Shown here: in pieces, positions 24,216-56,322 of the stretch | Position numbering within the stretch: position 1 is the stretch's first letter | Layout of the letters: the number at the start of each line of letters is the position of its first letter | From: Ascidia mentula | Lineage: Eukaryota; Chordata; Ascidiacea; Phlebobranchia; Ascidiidae | Direction of reading: 5' to 3' | NCBI GenBank assembly: GCA_947561715.1 | Contig: OX387201.1 | Coordinates: 10,244,001-10,308,000, forward strand | Length of the DNA: 64,000 bases | The notes under the pieces: model-generated | Database searches by the model: none | What the model was told of the DNA's origin: nothing | What the model saw: only the letters and a program-made list of their open reading frames with translations | Position numbers and translations under genes: made by a program

Positions 24216-24385
24216 CTTCCACAAACAATTGAAGCTGATATTAAAGAACAATATTTGTTTACTCTTTACATATATAGTGCAATTCTAAATTATCTTGTAC
24301 CATTGATTTGTATTATCTTTCCTGCAACTTTTTATTCTGTTTTAGTTTTTTTTTCAATATCATACTATAGGCACTGCTGTAAGTG
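24216..24385 (+). promoter_or_regulatory. Short intercistronic region, possible operon junction
   Basis: Only 170 bp separate the TRAPPC4 stop from the GPALPP1 ATG. It contains a variant poly(A) hexamer ATTAAA (24240-24245) and, 15 bp before the ATG, a pyrimidine-rich tract ending in an AG acceptor (CTATAG ending at 24370). No donor site pairs with it, so it could be a spliced-leader trans-splice acceptor as found in tunicate operons. This is an inference; a compact independent promoter is the alternative. Confidence 0.4.
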
Positions 24386-26015
24386 ATGTCTGAATTTATT
24401 GGTCCTGCACTTCCTCCTCACCTGGCTGCATTGAAAAACGAAAGCACCGAGGACGATTCCTCATATAATTCAGAATGTAAAGAAAAATCTTCATCTGAAA
24501 GTAAACCTGCAATAGGACCCTGCCTCCCACCTTCTTGTCCAACATCTGAAGCTGATGATAAAGAAGATGACTCCTTGTTTGGTCCATCACTGCCTCCTCA
24601 CCTTAAAAACAATGCAATGAAGGTTATGGGACCATCACTTCCTTCTGGATTTCAAAGGTTTCTGTGCTAAAAAAGTTGTAATGACTGAAACCATGTTGGT
24701 TTATATTGAATTTTTTTGTAAACATTACTTTGCCATGTGAACCACATTAATGTGTAGGGTTGAAGTTGAAGATTCTGATTCTGAAGAAGAAACAATAGGC
24801 CCCCTACCACCTCCAGTCACACAAAGTTTAGCGGGTGAAAAAGAAATAATTGCAAAGGAATTTGAAGCCAGGTAAGTTCATAAAAAAGTTTTACTTGATA
24901 AAAAATATGCTGAAACTTACCACACAAAGATCAAAGAAAATGAAGGATAAACTGACCGGTAATGATAAACCAGAAAAACTGGAGAGAGAAGAGTGGATGA
25001 CGGAACTTCCTCCTGTTTTACAGGTGTGTACATTTGCCATTTATTTTAAACCTGTGTAAAAACGATTCAAACAACAACCATACAGACTATCAGCTGAAAT
25101 TTTGTTCAGGTTTTATCTAGTAAGGCATCATCAGTTAGTGCAACTTATTTATTCTAGTTTTCTGTATGATTGTTGTTTGAATCTAACATAGAAATACCAC
25201 TTCGGTACTACTATATGTCCAGCTTATTTTCTATTATTGTAACAAATGATGGTATATACATGTTTCTTACTAATCTAGGGCTTTGGTATGGGTCCTAGAT
25301 CATTCAAGATGAATCCTACGAAAATAGGTGACCGCTCTGTGTGGACTGACACTCCACAAGATAAAGCCAAAAGGGTAACACTTTGTGGTGTAGAAAGCAC
25401 ACAAACTGCAACCTACATTTTGTGTGTTGAAAATAATGACTAGCACTTTAAAATATGATTTGTTGTGTCAGGCTTTGAAGCAACAATCTGGTTCAAAAAC
25501 AACAGCTGACCCTATATCAAAATACGTGAGAGAGCGTGATGCAGAAATTGCCAAACAGATATCAACCTATGAGGTAATGACAGGTTGTTCAAATTCAAAT
25601 ATCATTATAACCAATAAAACAGATTTTTTGTATGTCAACCCTGAATTTATATAAATGTAATAACTTTGTGTTACAGCCTGAAAAAGGGCAGGAATCCCTA
25701 ATGTCAATACATGAAAAGTCCAGAAAACGAAAGTTGAAGGAGGAAGGCAGCGCATCTGACAATATCAGAAGACCATTTGACCGGGATGTTGATTTACAAG
25801 TAATCCTTCCAAATAAATGTTTACAAAACCTTATCATAGACTCGTTGTGGATTTTTTTGAAGGTTGCAAGTATAGATACAACCCATGTATATAATACATA
25901 ATATTTTTTCCAGGCAAATCGATTTGATGATGCTGCAAAAAAACGCGTTATGAAACAGTCACAAGGTTTGAACTCTCGCTTTTCCCATGGTGAAACATCT
26001 GGAACATTTCTGTGA
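24386..26015 (+). CDS. GPALPP1: GPALPP motifs-containing protein 1
   Basis: Seven exons: 24386-24657, 24758-24871, 24930-25023, 25279-25374, 25472-25573, 25677-25799 and 25914-26015. All are in phase, about 300 aa. The N-terminal half has the repeated signature that names the family: IGPALPPHL, IGPCLPP, FGPSLPPHL, MGPSLPSGF and IGPLPPP, spaced by acidic, serine-rich linkers. The C-terminal half has EREEWMTELPP, GFGMGPRSF, DRSVWTDTP and the RPFDRDVDLQ-to-SRFSHG end of the DUF3752 region. The family is presumed nuclear and is poorly characterised, so no reaction can be given. The start at 24386 is the first ATG after the acceptor at 24370; the codon just upstream is GTG. Confidence 0.93.
25095..25140 (-). 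other. Weak hammerhead-like motif in GPALPP1 intron 3
   Basis: The minus strand reads CTGATGATGCC, the same opening as the motif at 40707-40763, but the GAAA side of the core is replaced (CTGAACAAAA). It is probably a decayed member of the same repeat family. Confidence 0.25.
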
Positions 26016-26719
26016 CAAGTTTTACTGCAATTCCAAATAATTGTTGGTTGCAAAAGCTTCACTAAGGCCAGAAAACAAAGGTTGATGGAGATGTCGGTGG
26101 TTAAAGGCAAATGCTATAAACAGATGGAAACTGGTGACATTACTACTCTTAACACTTTATTGCTGAACTATATATTTTGGCCTATTTGTCCCAAAAGTGT
26201 CATGCCAAGTATAGTGTTTTTTATCAGACTTGTTTTGTATGACAGATTGCCACCTTTCTGGTTAAATACAATGTCTATATATGTGCACATGCTTCTGTTA
26301 GGTCTGTTTCAGGACTAAATTAAAACCAGGTTGGTTCCGTGAATCAAATGACCGGTTGTGGCGACTTTGTTGTTTAGTGTGCACCGTTGCATAATGATTG
26401 TTTTTTTCTTGTTGCCCTTGAGAAGAGCATGTCTCCTGATTATCTGATGTATTTTGCACTGCACATCCATTGTGCAACCTTCTTGCATTAAAGCATCCTT
26501 ACTATCACCTTTGTTCATTTGATCTGTACAAAACTATCGATAAGAGCCCACCGTATTTTGAGAGTGTCTATGCATGTGTGTGTTGGTTGTATGTGCCACA
26601 TGTCAAAAAATACATTTAAATATTGCAAACTTGCATTTTTATGCACTTTTCCGTAATTATTTGTTTTGTTTTTTTTAGAGTAAATTTAGTTTTCTGACAG
26701 CAAAAAAGGCTGTGTTGGT
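26016..26719. other. GPALPP1-YEATS2 interval
   Basis: No gene seen. Two good splice-acceptor-like sites precede the YEATS2 ATG (T-rich tract ending TTTTTAG at 26678, and CTGACAG at 26700). This suggests a 5'-UTR intron or a trans-splice acceptor. Confidence 0.4.
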
Positions 26720-29700
26720 ATGGAAGCTGACCCTGATTACTCATATGACCTTGTGCAAGAAGGGTACAACAATGACAAAGCTCCACTACAGGAAGCAGAC
26801 GGTAAGTAATGCCCCTCTCCCTTTCTTATGACAATAATATTATCCAAGTAAATTTGAAATCAATTTTACAGCTAGACAAGCAGTGGCTGAAAAAATTCGC
26901 ACCATCATCAAGAAGCATTTTGCTCAAGGCATCACTGAAAAGGTTATTTTTCTTCTTTGCGTATTTCGGAAGAGAGTTTAACAAATTTCTCCACTTTTAT
27001 TAGGAAAGGGAGATTCAGCTTATCACTCATCGACTTTCGGAGACCAGACAGCTTTTGGACCGTTTAAGAGCATGTGCTGTCGCCAGCTACTATGCATCAA
27101 GTTTTGCAAAACCATTGGAAAAAAAGAAAGGGCCTGAACTTGGGGCTGCACAACACCCTGCAATACAGGTCAGCAAAAGTGCTGGTTTTTATTTAAAGGT
27201 TTTAATTGTGATAAAAATATTTGCAACAAAAATAATTGCGGTAAAAAAGCATATATAATTGTGTATGGCCAAGCACAATCAAATCTTGTTTTATTGCTGA
27301 AACTACTGCAAACAAAACAGTGCAAGATGTATCAAATCTTATTGCCAGCCAATTAATTAACACAATCAACCGTTTGCAAACTTTTTTGTACATTGGTAAG
27401 ACAGAAAGCAAATTATTGACACAAAAACAACAATCGAAGCTAAATGCCATGCAAAAAATAATGTGGCAAACTCAATATTGTTGTGTGATTGTTCATTCCA
27501 AGGTGTTCCATTGGGGGGGTACAACACAAAAGCAATCTGCATGACAAGAATTTTAGTGATGAACTTACTTTGTTATTTATATGCAACAGCTTTTACAATA
27601 TGAAAGTAAAGTAATTTCTGTGTACAACAGTTTGTTACCTGCCAAAACCACGTTCCCTGCAATAGTATTGATGCTGCTCCAAGCAATTTCAAAAACGTGG
27701 GAAGGCTTTTTCTGTGCATGCTTTCTGCTTGTATTGTTGTTAGTTTTGATTCCAATGCTTGCACGAGTAACTCTGCTTGTTTTAAGTCCTTGACATCATG
27801 TGAATTTGTATCGCTATTATACAGCTCTGTTTCTGTCTCATCAAGTTGTATTGCTTCACCATTCATGTGATTGTTTCCCTTAAGGAGGGTATATGTGGCT
27901 CCATCTTCAACATTTTCTGGACCCCTCTCTGTAACAGCAAACCCAGCTTATTTTTCTTTTAAGACTATACAGCAGGAGTTGGCAAACTTTTCTCACTCAC
28001 CGCCAAGAAGTTATAAAAATTTTGAGGAATATTAAATGCGTCACATGAGTAAAAGTGGACAGTGTTTCCACTTTAAGTTAAAGAACAACATTTGGCACTT
28101 AAATACTGTACCCGAAAAGCAAAAATTGTGCATGAAAATTGCATCAAACCATTCAACAACTTCCTCATGTGACACTGATTTATAACAACCCTTGTCAGGT
28201 CCAATTGAAATACCTAATGGGCCAGATTTGGCCCATGTCTTCTATACGGTATTTAACAACAAAAAACGACTCAAGTTTTTTAGGAAATTCTTGTGATTAA
28301 GCACCAGATTTGTTCCCTGATTAAAGTGTTGTTGTAAGTTCTCTAAGACTTAACACACCTTGTGGCTGCATTCCCACAATTCCGGCCAAGATACTGAAAG
28401 ACAATGCTCCTGTCCATATTGCTATTATTAACAATGTATGAAGCCTCACATCAAGCTCTTCTCTTCCATGAGTATGAAAGTAAAATAGGTAACCTTCAAT
28501 GAGAAGAGCTAGGGACATCATGAGATGTTGAAGCCCTGTGTAAAAAAACAGTTCATGCAAAATTCATGACTACGTATCAACAATTCACCTTGAAAAACAA
28601 GCTTTGGTGAAATTGCCACTATGATATCAGCTAGTCCAGAAAAGATGAAGAAAGAGTACATCGTGCAATGTGACCAGTTGTTTCCCATTTGATATTGATC
28701 CAATGGGTTGATCAGATGAAATTTTGGCCCTCCATTTGTAACTTGTTCCAGTAGAAAACCTACAATGGCAATGGAAAAAATATTCGTTGCGATGCCACAT
28801 AGGATAGCAATTGAATTTGACAAAAAGTTTCATTGCATTTGAAATATATAAATCCTGTATTTAATCTTACCTAGTGAGGAACATGAGATTTTTATCAATC
28901 CTTCAATAATATCCCAACTACAGGGGCAGCATTTTTGTGTACTTTTCCGCTGCGGTGCTTTGAAATGTCTGTAACAAGAAGCTGGAAATAAGTGTTTTTT
29001 TGAACCAGAAGTTACAATTATATCAGAAGGGGTGCAAGAAATGGTTGCTTGTGTGCCAACAAAGACCACTGATATCAACAGCTGCATCTGGCATACTTAC
29101 TGATAGGAAAATCGAATTGCTAACCAGGTTCCAAAAAATATAAAAAATGATCCTGGAAGTCCATGCCCAGCAAAACTACCCATTTTTAAAAGATTTTGTT
29201 AAAGGGTCTGTAAAATGAAACACACACACTGTTACATACTTCACTTACACCAAACTATCTCTTTGTCTTGTTGAAAATTGTTTGTGTTACACAGAGTGTC
29301 CACACCTCCCAAACTTTTCATAGTAAATTATTTACAATATAAAACCGTCCTAACAAAGGCTGTTTGCGTACAACACACAAATTTCCTTGGAATGAATGAT
29401 TCCAATTAATGTTGCATGTACTCAGAAGTAGCATGTCAAAGAAATTTGTATGCTCAATAAGCTTTGTGTTTAACAAGCATTATTTGTATACATTCCGTAT
29501 ACTTGTGGGAACTCACTATTCAGTCAAATATATGTCTTGTGACCTCTCACTAATTTTCTGTAGAACGTTTTGAGAAAAGCTGTTACATCTGTCCTCAGTA
29601 AAAACGTTACTGTCCAAAAAGAACATCACCCTAGTACTGCACCTGTTCTGACGGAAAAACAAGAACTACAAAGTGACGTTGCTGGTATGATATTAACACC

Positions 29701-32700
29701 AAAATGTAACCTTCTAGTTTCGTAACAAACTGATTTGTTCAATTTCACAGAAAACGACAAGAAAAAACTTGTTTCAAGCGAAGTCCTCAACACTGTCAAT
29801 AGTCCCTCAAGCATCGAAGACACTCACAAAGAAAGCGGATTCACTCAACAAAGTTTGGGGTAACACGTGTGAACACGCAATAGCAGCAGATGCTCCGACA
29901 TTCGCCTCAGGGCTTTTAAGATACACTTACAAAGTAGGGCACAAAGGCGACATCCTCAAGGCGTGTTGTTGAAACCAAAACTCCAAGTCCCTTTCTAGCC
30001 GAAAATACATCAACCATGACTAGGAATACATGCTCGCTTATTTGTATAATTTGCCTTTTTCTACGGCCAGTAAACGTTTCCGCGACGTGATCTGAGTAAC
30101 AGGGTGAATGACTGAACGCATATCCGACCAGCGCGTCAGACAGCCAGCAACAATTCCTTGCTGAAATGCAAAAATATAAAACAAAGCATTGTTTACATAT
30201 ATTCAAAAGGTCGTATATGGTGTGTATAAGGTTGACACCTTTCATCCTAAATGTGAAGCCATCCCCCTACCTGGTCAGTTTACCTTGCACTAACGGTCCA
30301 CAAGACCAGAGCTGGAGCCGTGCGGCAAACTTTTGTAAAAGGCCACTGACACATCAATACAACATTACAATAATACAATTACCGGCATCAGTGCCAGAAA
30401 ATCATAGGAACGCCACAATAATTCACTGAACTAGCACCTTGATTTAGGCATTCGCAGGATGGACTTGTGCCCTGCACTTGCGTTTACGTGCATTATGACT
30501 GGAAATGCAACTAGAAAAATAATTGTTAACAACACTGAGTATTTCGGACCACTGTGGTTATTGGTGTTGACATGTACAGTGTTAGTTGAATGTAAAATTT
30601 CCAAATGTTTGTCAAATTCAGTCTGTTTTGCGATCTGTAGATTATTTAAAAGGTAATTGTATTTGGACGTACACAATTAATACAAAAAAAATAATACAAA
30701 AATTACGCGCTAATGCATTTTTTCGTCACAAAATTAAAGAGGACGCCATCGCATTAAGAAGACAGTGATAGTTGGGAATGTATCGAAGTACATTCCTCCG
30801 GACAAACGGGAGGGGAACGACAAGTCCACTCACAAATGGATGGTTTACGTTCGTGGAGGGAAGGAAGAAGCACGCATTGACCATTTCGTACGGAAGGTAA
30901 GTAATTTGGCTAATCAGACATGTACTCAAAAATACCGTTTTTGAACAGATTATGTTTTAATATTTTCACGTGTTTTTTGCATTGTGTGGCCTATGTACAC
31001 AAAACTGCTACACTTGCCTGTTAAACCTTTTTGGGCAACAGGCGCGTCATAACGACGTTATAGATGAAAAACTGTTCGTTTTCCAGATGTTTCTGGCGTT
31101 TTGGTGCTTCCAAGTCAACCTTAATAACCTTGTAGGGTTAAGCACTAAAAAAAATTCGGAAACACTTTGGATGACATGTTGACCATCACATGTGCGTCTG
31201 AGCCGCAATAATTTCCAAATATAAGCGTCACCCTTCATGTAGGTCTGGTTTTTCCTTCATCCGAGTTACCGACCAAACGACCTAGTCGAAGTTACCGAAG
31301 CACCATTTCATCTCACCAGAAGAGGTTGGGGCGAATTTCCGATCCGAATTCAACTGCATTTTTGCGATCCGAGAAATCGTCGGGTAGACATCATTCACAA
31401 CCTACGACTTGACAGGTAAGATTCACTTTTCCATAGATAAATATGTGGCAACTTAGGCATGTACCTAGTAGGTTTTTTGTCCACGTCGGTACCCGCACTT
31501 GGGACAAGTAGATGATTATAAATCTGTAACTGGACGAATTACAGCAAAATACTGGTTTTCCTAAGTAATTTGAAAAAAATGAGTAGGCACTACATGGATA
31601 TTTATTTGCAGAACATACACTGGGCTCCAAACGTTAGGTGGCGAAACCATCTGTGAGGTAGAATTGGATAGAGCCACTGTGGGCCTTGTAGTCGACAATT
31701 TTCTATCTCAACCAGTTTACAGCAATGATAATATCAAAAAGGAACATACAGGTATTTTGTAGCAAAATTGTGAAATAATTAAAAATCAATGAGATTTTAT
31801 GCACAGTGGAAGACGCTAAGGGTCCAGCATTGAATGATGCCATTGAAGAAATGTGCCAGAACCCGGTAACAGATTGGTTTTAATTAATTTTATCTGCAGG
31901 ATTCATTTAACTGAACAAAATGTGTTTTTTTAGTTGGAACAAAAAGACCCTATCTTACCAGAGAACAGCAAATCTCAAGGTACCTTCGAAGATTAGATTA
32001 ATAATAGTGTTGCTAGAAAAATTTGTGCCTTATTGTAGAACAACCCATGGCTAAAAGAACAGAAGCTGATAAAGTGTCTCCTAATGGCAAGATTGATAAT
32101 GGTGCAGAAGAACCAAACCAAAAGGGCTTGGTATGCAGTGACAAGAAGAAGCGTAGAAGAAGAGGGGACAGCTCTTGTGTTATGGAAACGGAGGAAGCCA
32201 CTAGGAACTTACAAGCAGTAACACGGATTTTATTTATAATACCACACTTTTTTTGCCAATATTTATATATTACTGTATGATTTAGAAAAAATCCTTGGTT
32301 TTTCGTTTACTTGGTTCAGACAAATCCACTGAGAAGGAAAATGTTGAACTTAAAGCACAAGGTAATAAAAATTTGTGGATAAATAAGCGATGTTCCTTTT
32401 GTAACTGAAAAAAGGATAACCTCATTGCTTTGACAGATACACAAGAAGTTTCTAAAGACTCCAAAGAAGGGTAAGGGTATTATTTACACAATAATATGAC
32501 TGTTAAGGGTTAAAGGCAGCTTTTTATTTGTGTTTCACAGAACTTCTGATTGTGTGACAGAAACAAATACAGTGGAAAAACCACCAAGCAAAATTTGTAC
32601 CAAGCCCATCATTTTTCGCACTCCTGAAAAGGGAATAACTGGTCAACTGGAGTCACCAAAGAAGATAAATCACTCTGCCAATGTTACACCCAAGGCAACA

Positions 32701-35607
32701 ACTGTGCCCTCTTCACCAGTAAACTCGAAAACATGTGTTATTCTAACAACAAGCCCAAAACCTTTATCATCCAAAGGTCAAACAGCACAAAACATTGCAA
32801 CAGTTATGTCTCCAAGGCAGAGGTCTGTGTCTGCTGACAGTGTGACTTCTATTGACCGAACTGGCACAAATCTAATGGGGAAAGTACTGTTGCTACAAAA
32901 GCACGAAGGAGAACTGAAGAAGACACAAGTTAGTTCAAACCTGGGCAAACAGCTGGTTGTATTGAGAAATAGATCTCAGTCTTCTCTGACAGAAGAAACA
33001 GCCACAAGGGCTCAAGTGGATCCTTCTGGTTATACACTTCTGAAGCGCATTGCTTTACCAGCAGGTCAGCCATTGCAAATTGCACAGCGAAAAAGGCAAG
33101 CTGAGACTGATTCCGTTCCTGGAACATACTTGTTGAGTGTTGTGCCGGAAAAACAAAGAAAAATTGATGCAAGTGATGTCAAAAAACAAGTTCACATTCT
33201 TTCTAAACCTACCTTACCTGATGCCAAAATCCCATTGACCAGCAAAACTAGTGGTAAGATGCTTAAATAACAGAAGTTTAAAGCAATAAAAAGTTTACTT
33301 AACAGTTTGTCATTTCAGGGACTTCTGGATCTGTGGTGATTCCACACAAAACATGTGCATTTCCTGCCTCTTCAAGTTTCAAACAAGATCTGGATCAGCA
33401 ACAGAAATCATTTGTTTTGAAAAGCACTAAACAAGGCCTGGTACTTGTCAGTGATAAAAATGCAATGAAGACAAGTGCAACAACAAGCAGCAAGTCAAAA
33501 GGAAAGGTAAACATTTGTCTGTGTTATTCTACTTACATTTAAGTTGGAAGCAGTGGTACTTCTAGTTTTACTGGAGCAGCAGCCAGTCTGTGACAAAATA
33601 ATATGCACCCTAAATTACAATTTATTGTGGATTAGTACAACTGCCTAAAGCAAATCTACCACAATGTACATATGGTAAAGGTATTTTTTAAGGGTGATGC
33701 GGTAAAAGGATTGTCCCAACAGCAATTGGTTTCGCTTAAGGCTTTACAAACTGCTTTGTTGGGTGCGGGAGTAAGTATCAACAGACCTGTTCAAGTTAAA
33801 GTAGAGAAACCGGCCGGTAGTACTTTTGTTGTTGGGGAGCCAAATGAAACAAAGTTTAAAAAAATTTTTGACTTACAGCTGCCAGTCCCACTGTACAACA
33901 GGGCAAACCACTTCCTAAAACTCCACAGTTTGTGCTTACAACAGTTACCACTGATCAAGTAATGTTAATTGTGTGTCAAAACTTTAGGACATAACTTACC
34001 GCGTAGTTATACATTTGTTGTACCAGGGTGACCAGCAAATTGCCCTTATCAGTGCAGAGCACCTAAAAAGAAAAGTGCAGAAACCAACTGTGAAAGGTTG
34101 AAATCAATCGCTCAGTCAAATTAGACACCCTTTTGAAGCACGTTTAATTTATTTCAGATCATCAGATGCCAAAACAAGAGCATACTGAAATTCCAATACA
34201 TTCCCACCATGTTAAGCCCAAAGAAAACCTGCCTTTTTACAAAGAAGTTGGAAACAAAATAAGGAAGAATACTTTGCATGAGTTGGTTGGAGATGCTCTT
34301 CCACTTGCTGCCACATACATTCCGCTTGTAGAAAGAGATAGACACGTTGTTAATCTACCATTTGCAGCACAATCAGAAGCAGAGTTTCTGGAATGGAATG
34401 TTGGAAAACAGCATGCAGCTGAAGTAAGTGTTATTGACACAAAATGTAATGAATTCCTTCTAATCATTTTGTACCATCAGTGGCAACGTGCAAGTTTGAT
34501 CCGCAAGACGCTTGCTTACATCAAGGATACAAACGAAGCATTTGCAAGTGCAAAGTTACCCTCGAAGAGGTTCATAGTTAACTGGTGTCTTAAAAGAGGG
34601 TATTCTGTATTTACAGATGGTAAGATCCGTTATACGCTGTTATACTTTTTAAATTATTAACAAAAGTTTGGTTTTGATGTGTGATAGAATTTGAAGACTC
34701 TGAAGGTGTAAAACCCATGGAAATTTCTTCTGTGGCACCTTCGACATTATCTCTTCCTGATGAAGTTGTCGATATTTGTGAAACGTCACCATCAGTTTGT
34801 TTGAGGTAAGTTGTTGAATAAAACACACTCGTGTAAAAAAAAGTCCGTGTACAATATTTTGTTGAAATGCCCACTGTTTTTGCAGAGGTGGAGAGGCAGA
34901 TATTGACATTGTTTCTGTCACCCCACCGAAGGTAAAAACAGAGTTAACAGACCTCAATGGTATTTCCCCTGCGGATTCTGTTTACCAGGTGAACCCAACA
35001 CCAGAAATCGTTGCTGTGGAAGAGTTAGCTCAGCAGGTAATTTCAAAAACTTTTACCAAGTAGATATATTCAAAAACAAGTAGATATAATTGAAATAAAT
35101 AACTGGATCATATTATCTATGATATGCTGACAGGCTGTCAATTGTGCGCCGTATCTTTATCAGTATTTCATTTAAATACGTAGTAGCAAAAATGCCGCCC
35201 GGGTGATATATTTTTTTAGTAAAACAACATCTACGTTTGACAGGAATGCTGTTCAACATTTCATTCATTATTTGTGATGCCTTTCTAGGTGGAAGTTAGG
35301 CTACCGTTCCTACCTATTGCTCAGGACCTAAATGCTCCATTAAGTCAGATTGTTCTTGCGAAGGCATTGGAGATGTTTTGTCAGCAGCTGTGTAAAGAAT
35401 CGTTGGCATCCTCTTTGGAAAGGTATTTTCTCTTGTTTGTAAATATGTCTACCCTGGTTAACGTATGATTGGAATTTCAGGCGTGATGGACCGAGTAGAG
35501 CACAGCGCATTTTGCCGTCTGCGGTTGACGTCCAAGATGTTTCTCACGCCCTCGTTAACCACAAACAGCTGAGCATGTTGACAAACACTTCCATTGGGTC
35601 GTTGTAG
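26720..35607 (+). CDS. YEATS2: YEATS domain-containing protein 2 (ATAC complex reader)
   Basis: I trace 24 exons: 26720-26801, 26872-26942, 27004-27168, 29564-29684, 29751-29859, 30740-30896, 31243-31415, 31612-31751, 31807-31865, 31934-31979, 32039-32217, 32286-32361, 32437-32470, 32541-33253, 33319-33506, 33693-33816, 33879-33958, 34027-34096, 34158-34423, 34481-34619, 34688-34805, 34886-35036, 35289-35422 and 35481-35607. The total of 3522 nt gives 1173 aa. An N-terminal coiled coil contains [13 protein letters not shown]. The YEATS domain (about 185-310) has [23 protein letters not shown] and [14 protein letters not shown], including the aromatic pocket residues that bind acylated lysine. 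A conserved block at about 865-1000 holds [17 protein letters not shown], and the C-terminus carries the histone-fold-like segment. In animals YEATS2 reads crotonyl/acetyl-lysine for the ATAC acetyltransferase complex and pairs with NC2-beta. The disordered middle is shorter than in human. Confidence 0.95.
27290..27295 (-). terminator. Poly(A) signal of TMEM45-like gene
   Basis: AATAAA on the minus strand 71 bp past the TMEM45-like stop codon, still inside the YEATS2 intron. Confidence 0.6.
27366..29183 (-). CDS. TMEM45-like (DUF716) membrane protein, nested in YEATS2 intron
   Basis: Six exons on the minus strand: 29101-29183, 28871-28968, 28589-28759, 28359-28535, 27639-27928 and 27366-27536. 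They total 990 nt, 329 aa. Family marks in order: [81 protein letters not shown], then [11 protein letters not shown] and FFAWHLAS. These follow human TMEM45A/B helix by helix (about seven membrane segments). The whole gene lies antisense inside YEATS2 intron 3 (27169-29563). Compared with human proteins it has an extra hydrophilic, acidic insert of about 70 residues between the fifth and sixth segments, encoded at the start of exon 5. Molecular function of the family is unclear. A poly(A) hexamer lies at 27290-27295. Confidence 0.93.
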
Positions 35608-37188
35608 AAGGAATTTGTACCAACTTACTCGTATGACGCCCGAATTTTCCTGTTATTGCAAACAATGTTTTTGTTGATATTCAAATGGGATCCTTGCAAA
35701 TATATACCGAGAAAAGCAAAAATGTGCATTTTTGTTATGTTTGAGTTGGTTTTAAAACTCTTGTATCTGGAAAATAACTTCTAAAAGTGGAGCCAATAAT
35801 ATGAATTGTGTAAGCTGCAGACAGATGGCCACTGTGTCGACCTAAAATGTTTCATCGGTGCAGCTGGTGTGACTTTCAGACGCTGACCAAACGGCCAAGC
35901 AAAGACTTCCACTTTGTAGTGACTATACAATCACCGTTATCCGTTTGGCACCAAACTAGATGCAACCTTACGGAGAAAAACAAGGTGGAAACACTATGGC
36001 CAAGCAATAAAGCTCAACCAATAATGCCGTCAGGCCCCGTGTCACAATAATCATATGATAAGCAAAGTGGAGCCAATAATGAATTGTTGAGTTGCCATAT
36101 TCACTACAATATTTTGCGCAGAATATATTGGATGCGGGCACAGGCATATGTTATTTTACTATGCGCAAATGCATCTAAAACTGCTGTCTCTCGTGGTCCA
36201 CGTTCATCATCACGTCAAAATGATAAATGTAAAAAATGGTCCTATTTCTGGGCGAGAATCACGATCCGGTGTGCTACTTTGTATATTCGCCGGACGTATT
36301 TATGTAGTGCCACCATGTACACTTTTAGCGCCTAAAACCACCATAGTGGGTAGCAACATTGCTACAATTGAAATAAAAAATACATCCAACAACAAGGCTT
36401 TTTATTTATAAGTAAATAAGTAATACAATATTTCCGCTCCTCCGAGTGAATTGAAATCTTTCCGTTTTACCATGTTTTAAAAAGTAAACCATAATAAAAA
36501 TATGGCGTCTTTTGCACACCGTGTTCCATCCAGGGTAAAGAAATTATTATTGGACATTTTGTATGTTCTGTATCAAATGATTACATGCCAAAGATAAATA
36601 AAAATTAAACGTTACTACACCTACTTAGGTGAAAATGAACTGCTTGGTCATTGCTGTATCATGTTTAACTACATTCACATGACAAGTGTAGTACGTGCCG
36701 GTTGTAATAAATCAGTTCGTCATTAATTTGTTTCCAAAAACGATTGCAAACAGCCGTCTTATAAAATTTGATTGTGCTATTATTGGCAATGTTATGTTTG
36801 TTTTTGGCAAGTTTGCGTGCAAAATTTATAACTTAAAAACTTGTTCCCCTGTACTGACTCGGTAATTTTGTTCCAAATTCAAGTGAAGTTGTAGTGTTGT
36901 GAAATTGTTACAATGCTTGTTGTATCAATGATTTATGTATTCAACATTACTTGCTTGTCTAAAGTACAAACATGTAATATTTTGTAACTTAATTTATCTT
37001 AGGAACATAACTAACGGTTTTGTAGATCTTTAATATGAACAGAATAATGGTTGTAGAAACAATCGAAACGTTTACATGAAGTTTTCGAGCACTGTATTGG
37101 CTATTCTGTTCATATTAATTTATCTTAATATTATGTTATTTTTAGGACGGAAAATAGTTTTTTTTACCCTCCAAAGTAATACTGCATC
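35608..37188. other. YEATS2-PSMD1 interval
   Basis: About 1.6 kb, AT-rich, with no gene. AATAAA hexamers occur at 36006-36011 and near 36371. Either could end the YEATS2 transcript, but the distance from the stop is large. Upstream sequences of PSMD1 should be at the right end. Confidence 0.5.
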
Positions 37189-56317
<19,129 letters not shown>

Positions 56318-56322
56318 ATAAA

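Noticed and set aside
33817-33878. Continued open frame in YEATS2 after VEKPAG
   Set aside because: Treated as a small intron (GTAGTA donor). Splicing it brings the following exon into a phase that joins cleanly to the next two exons.
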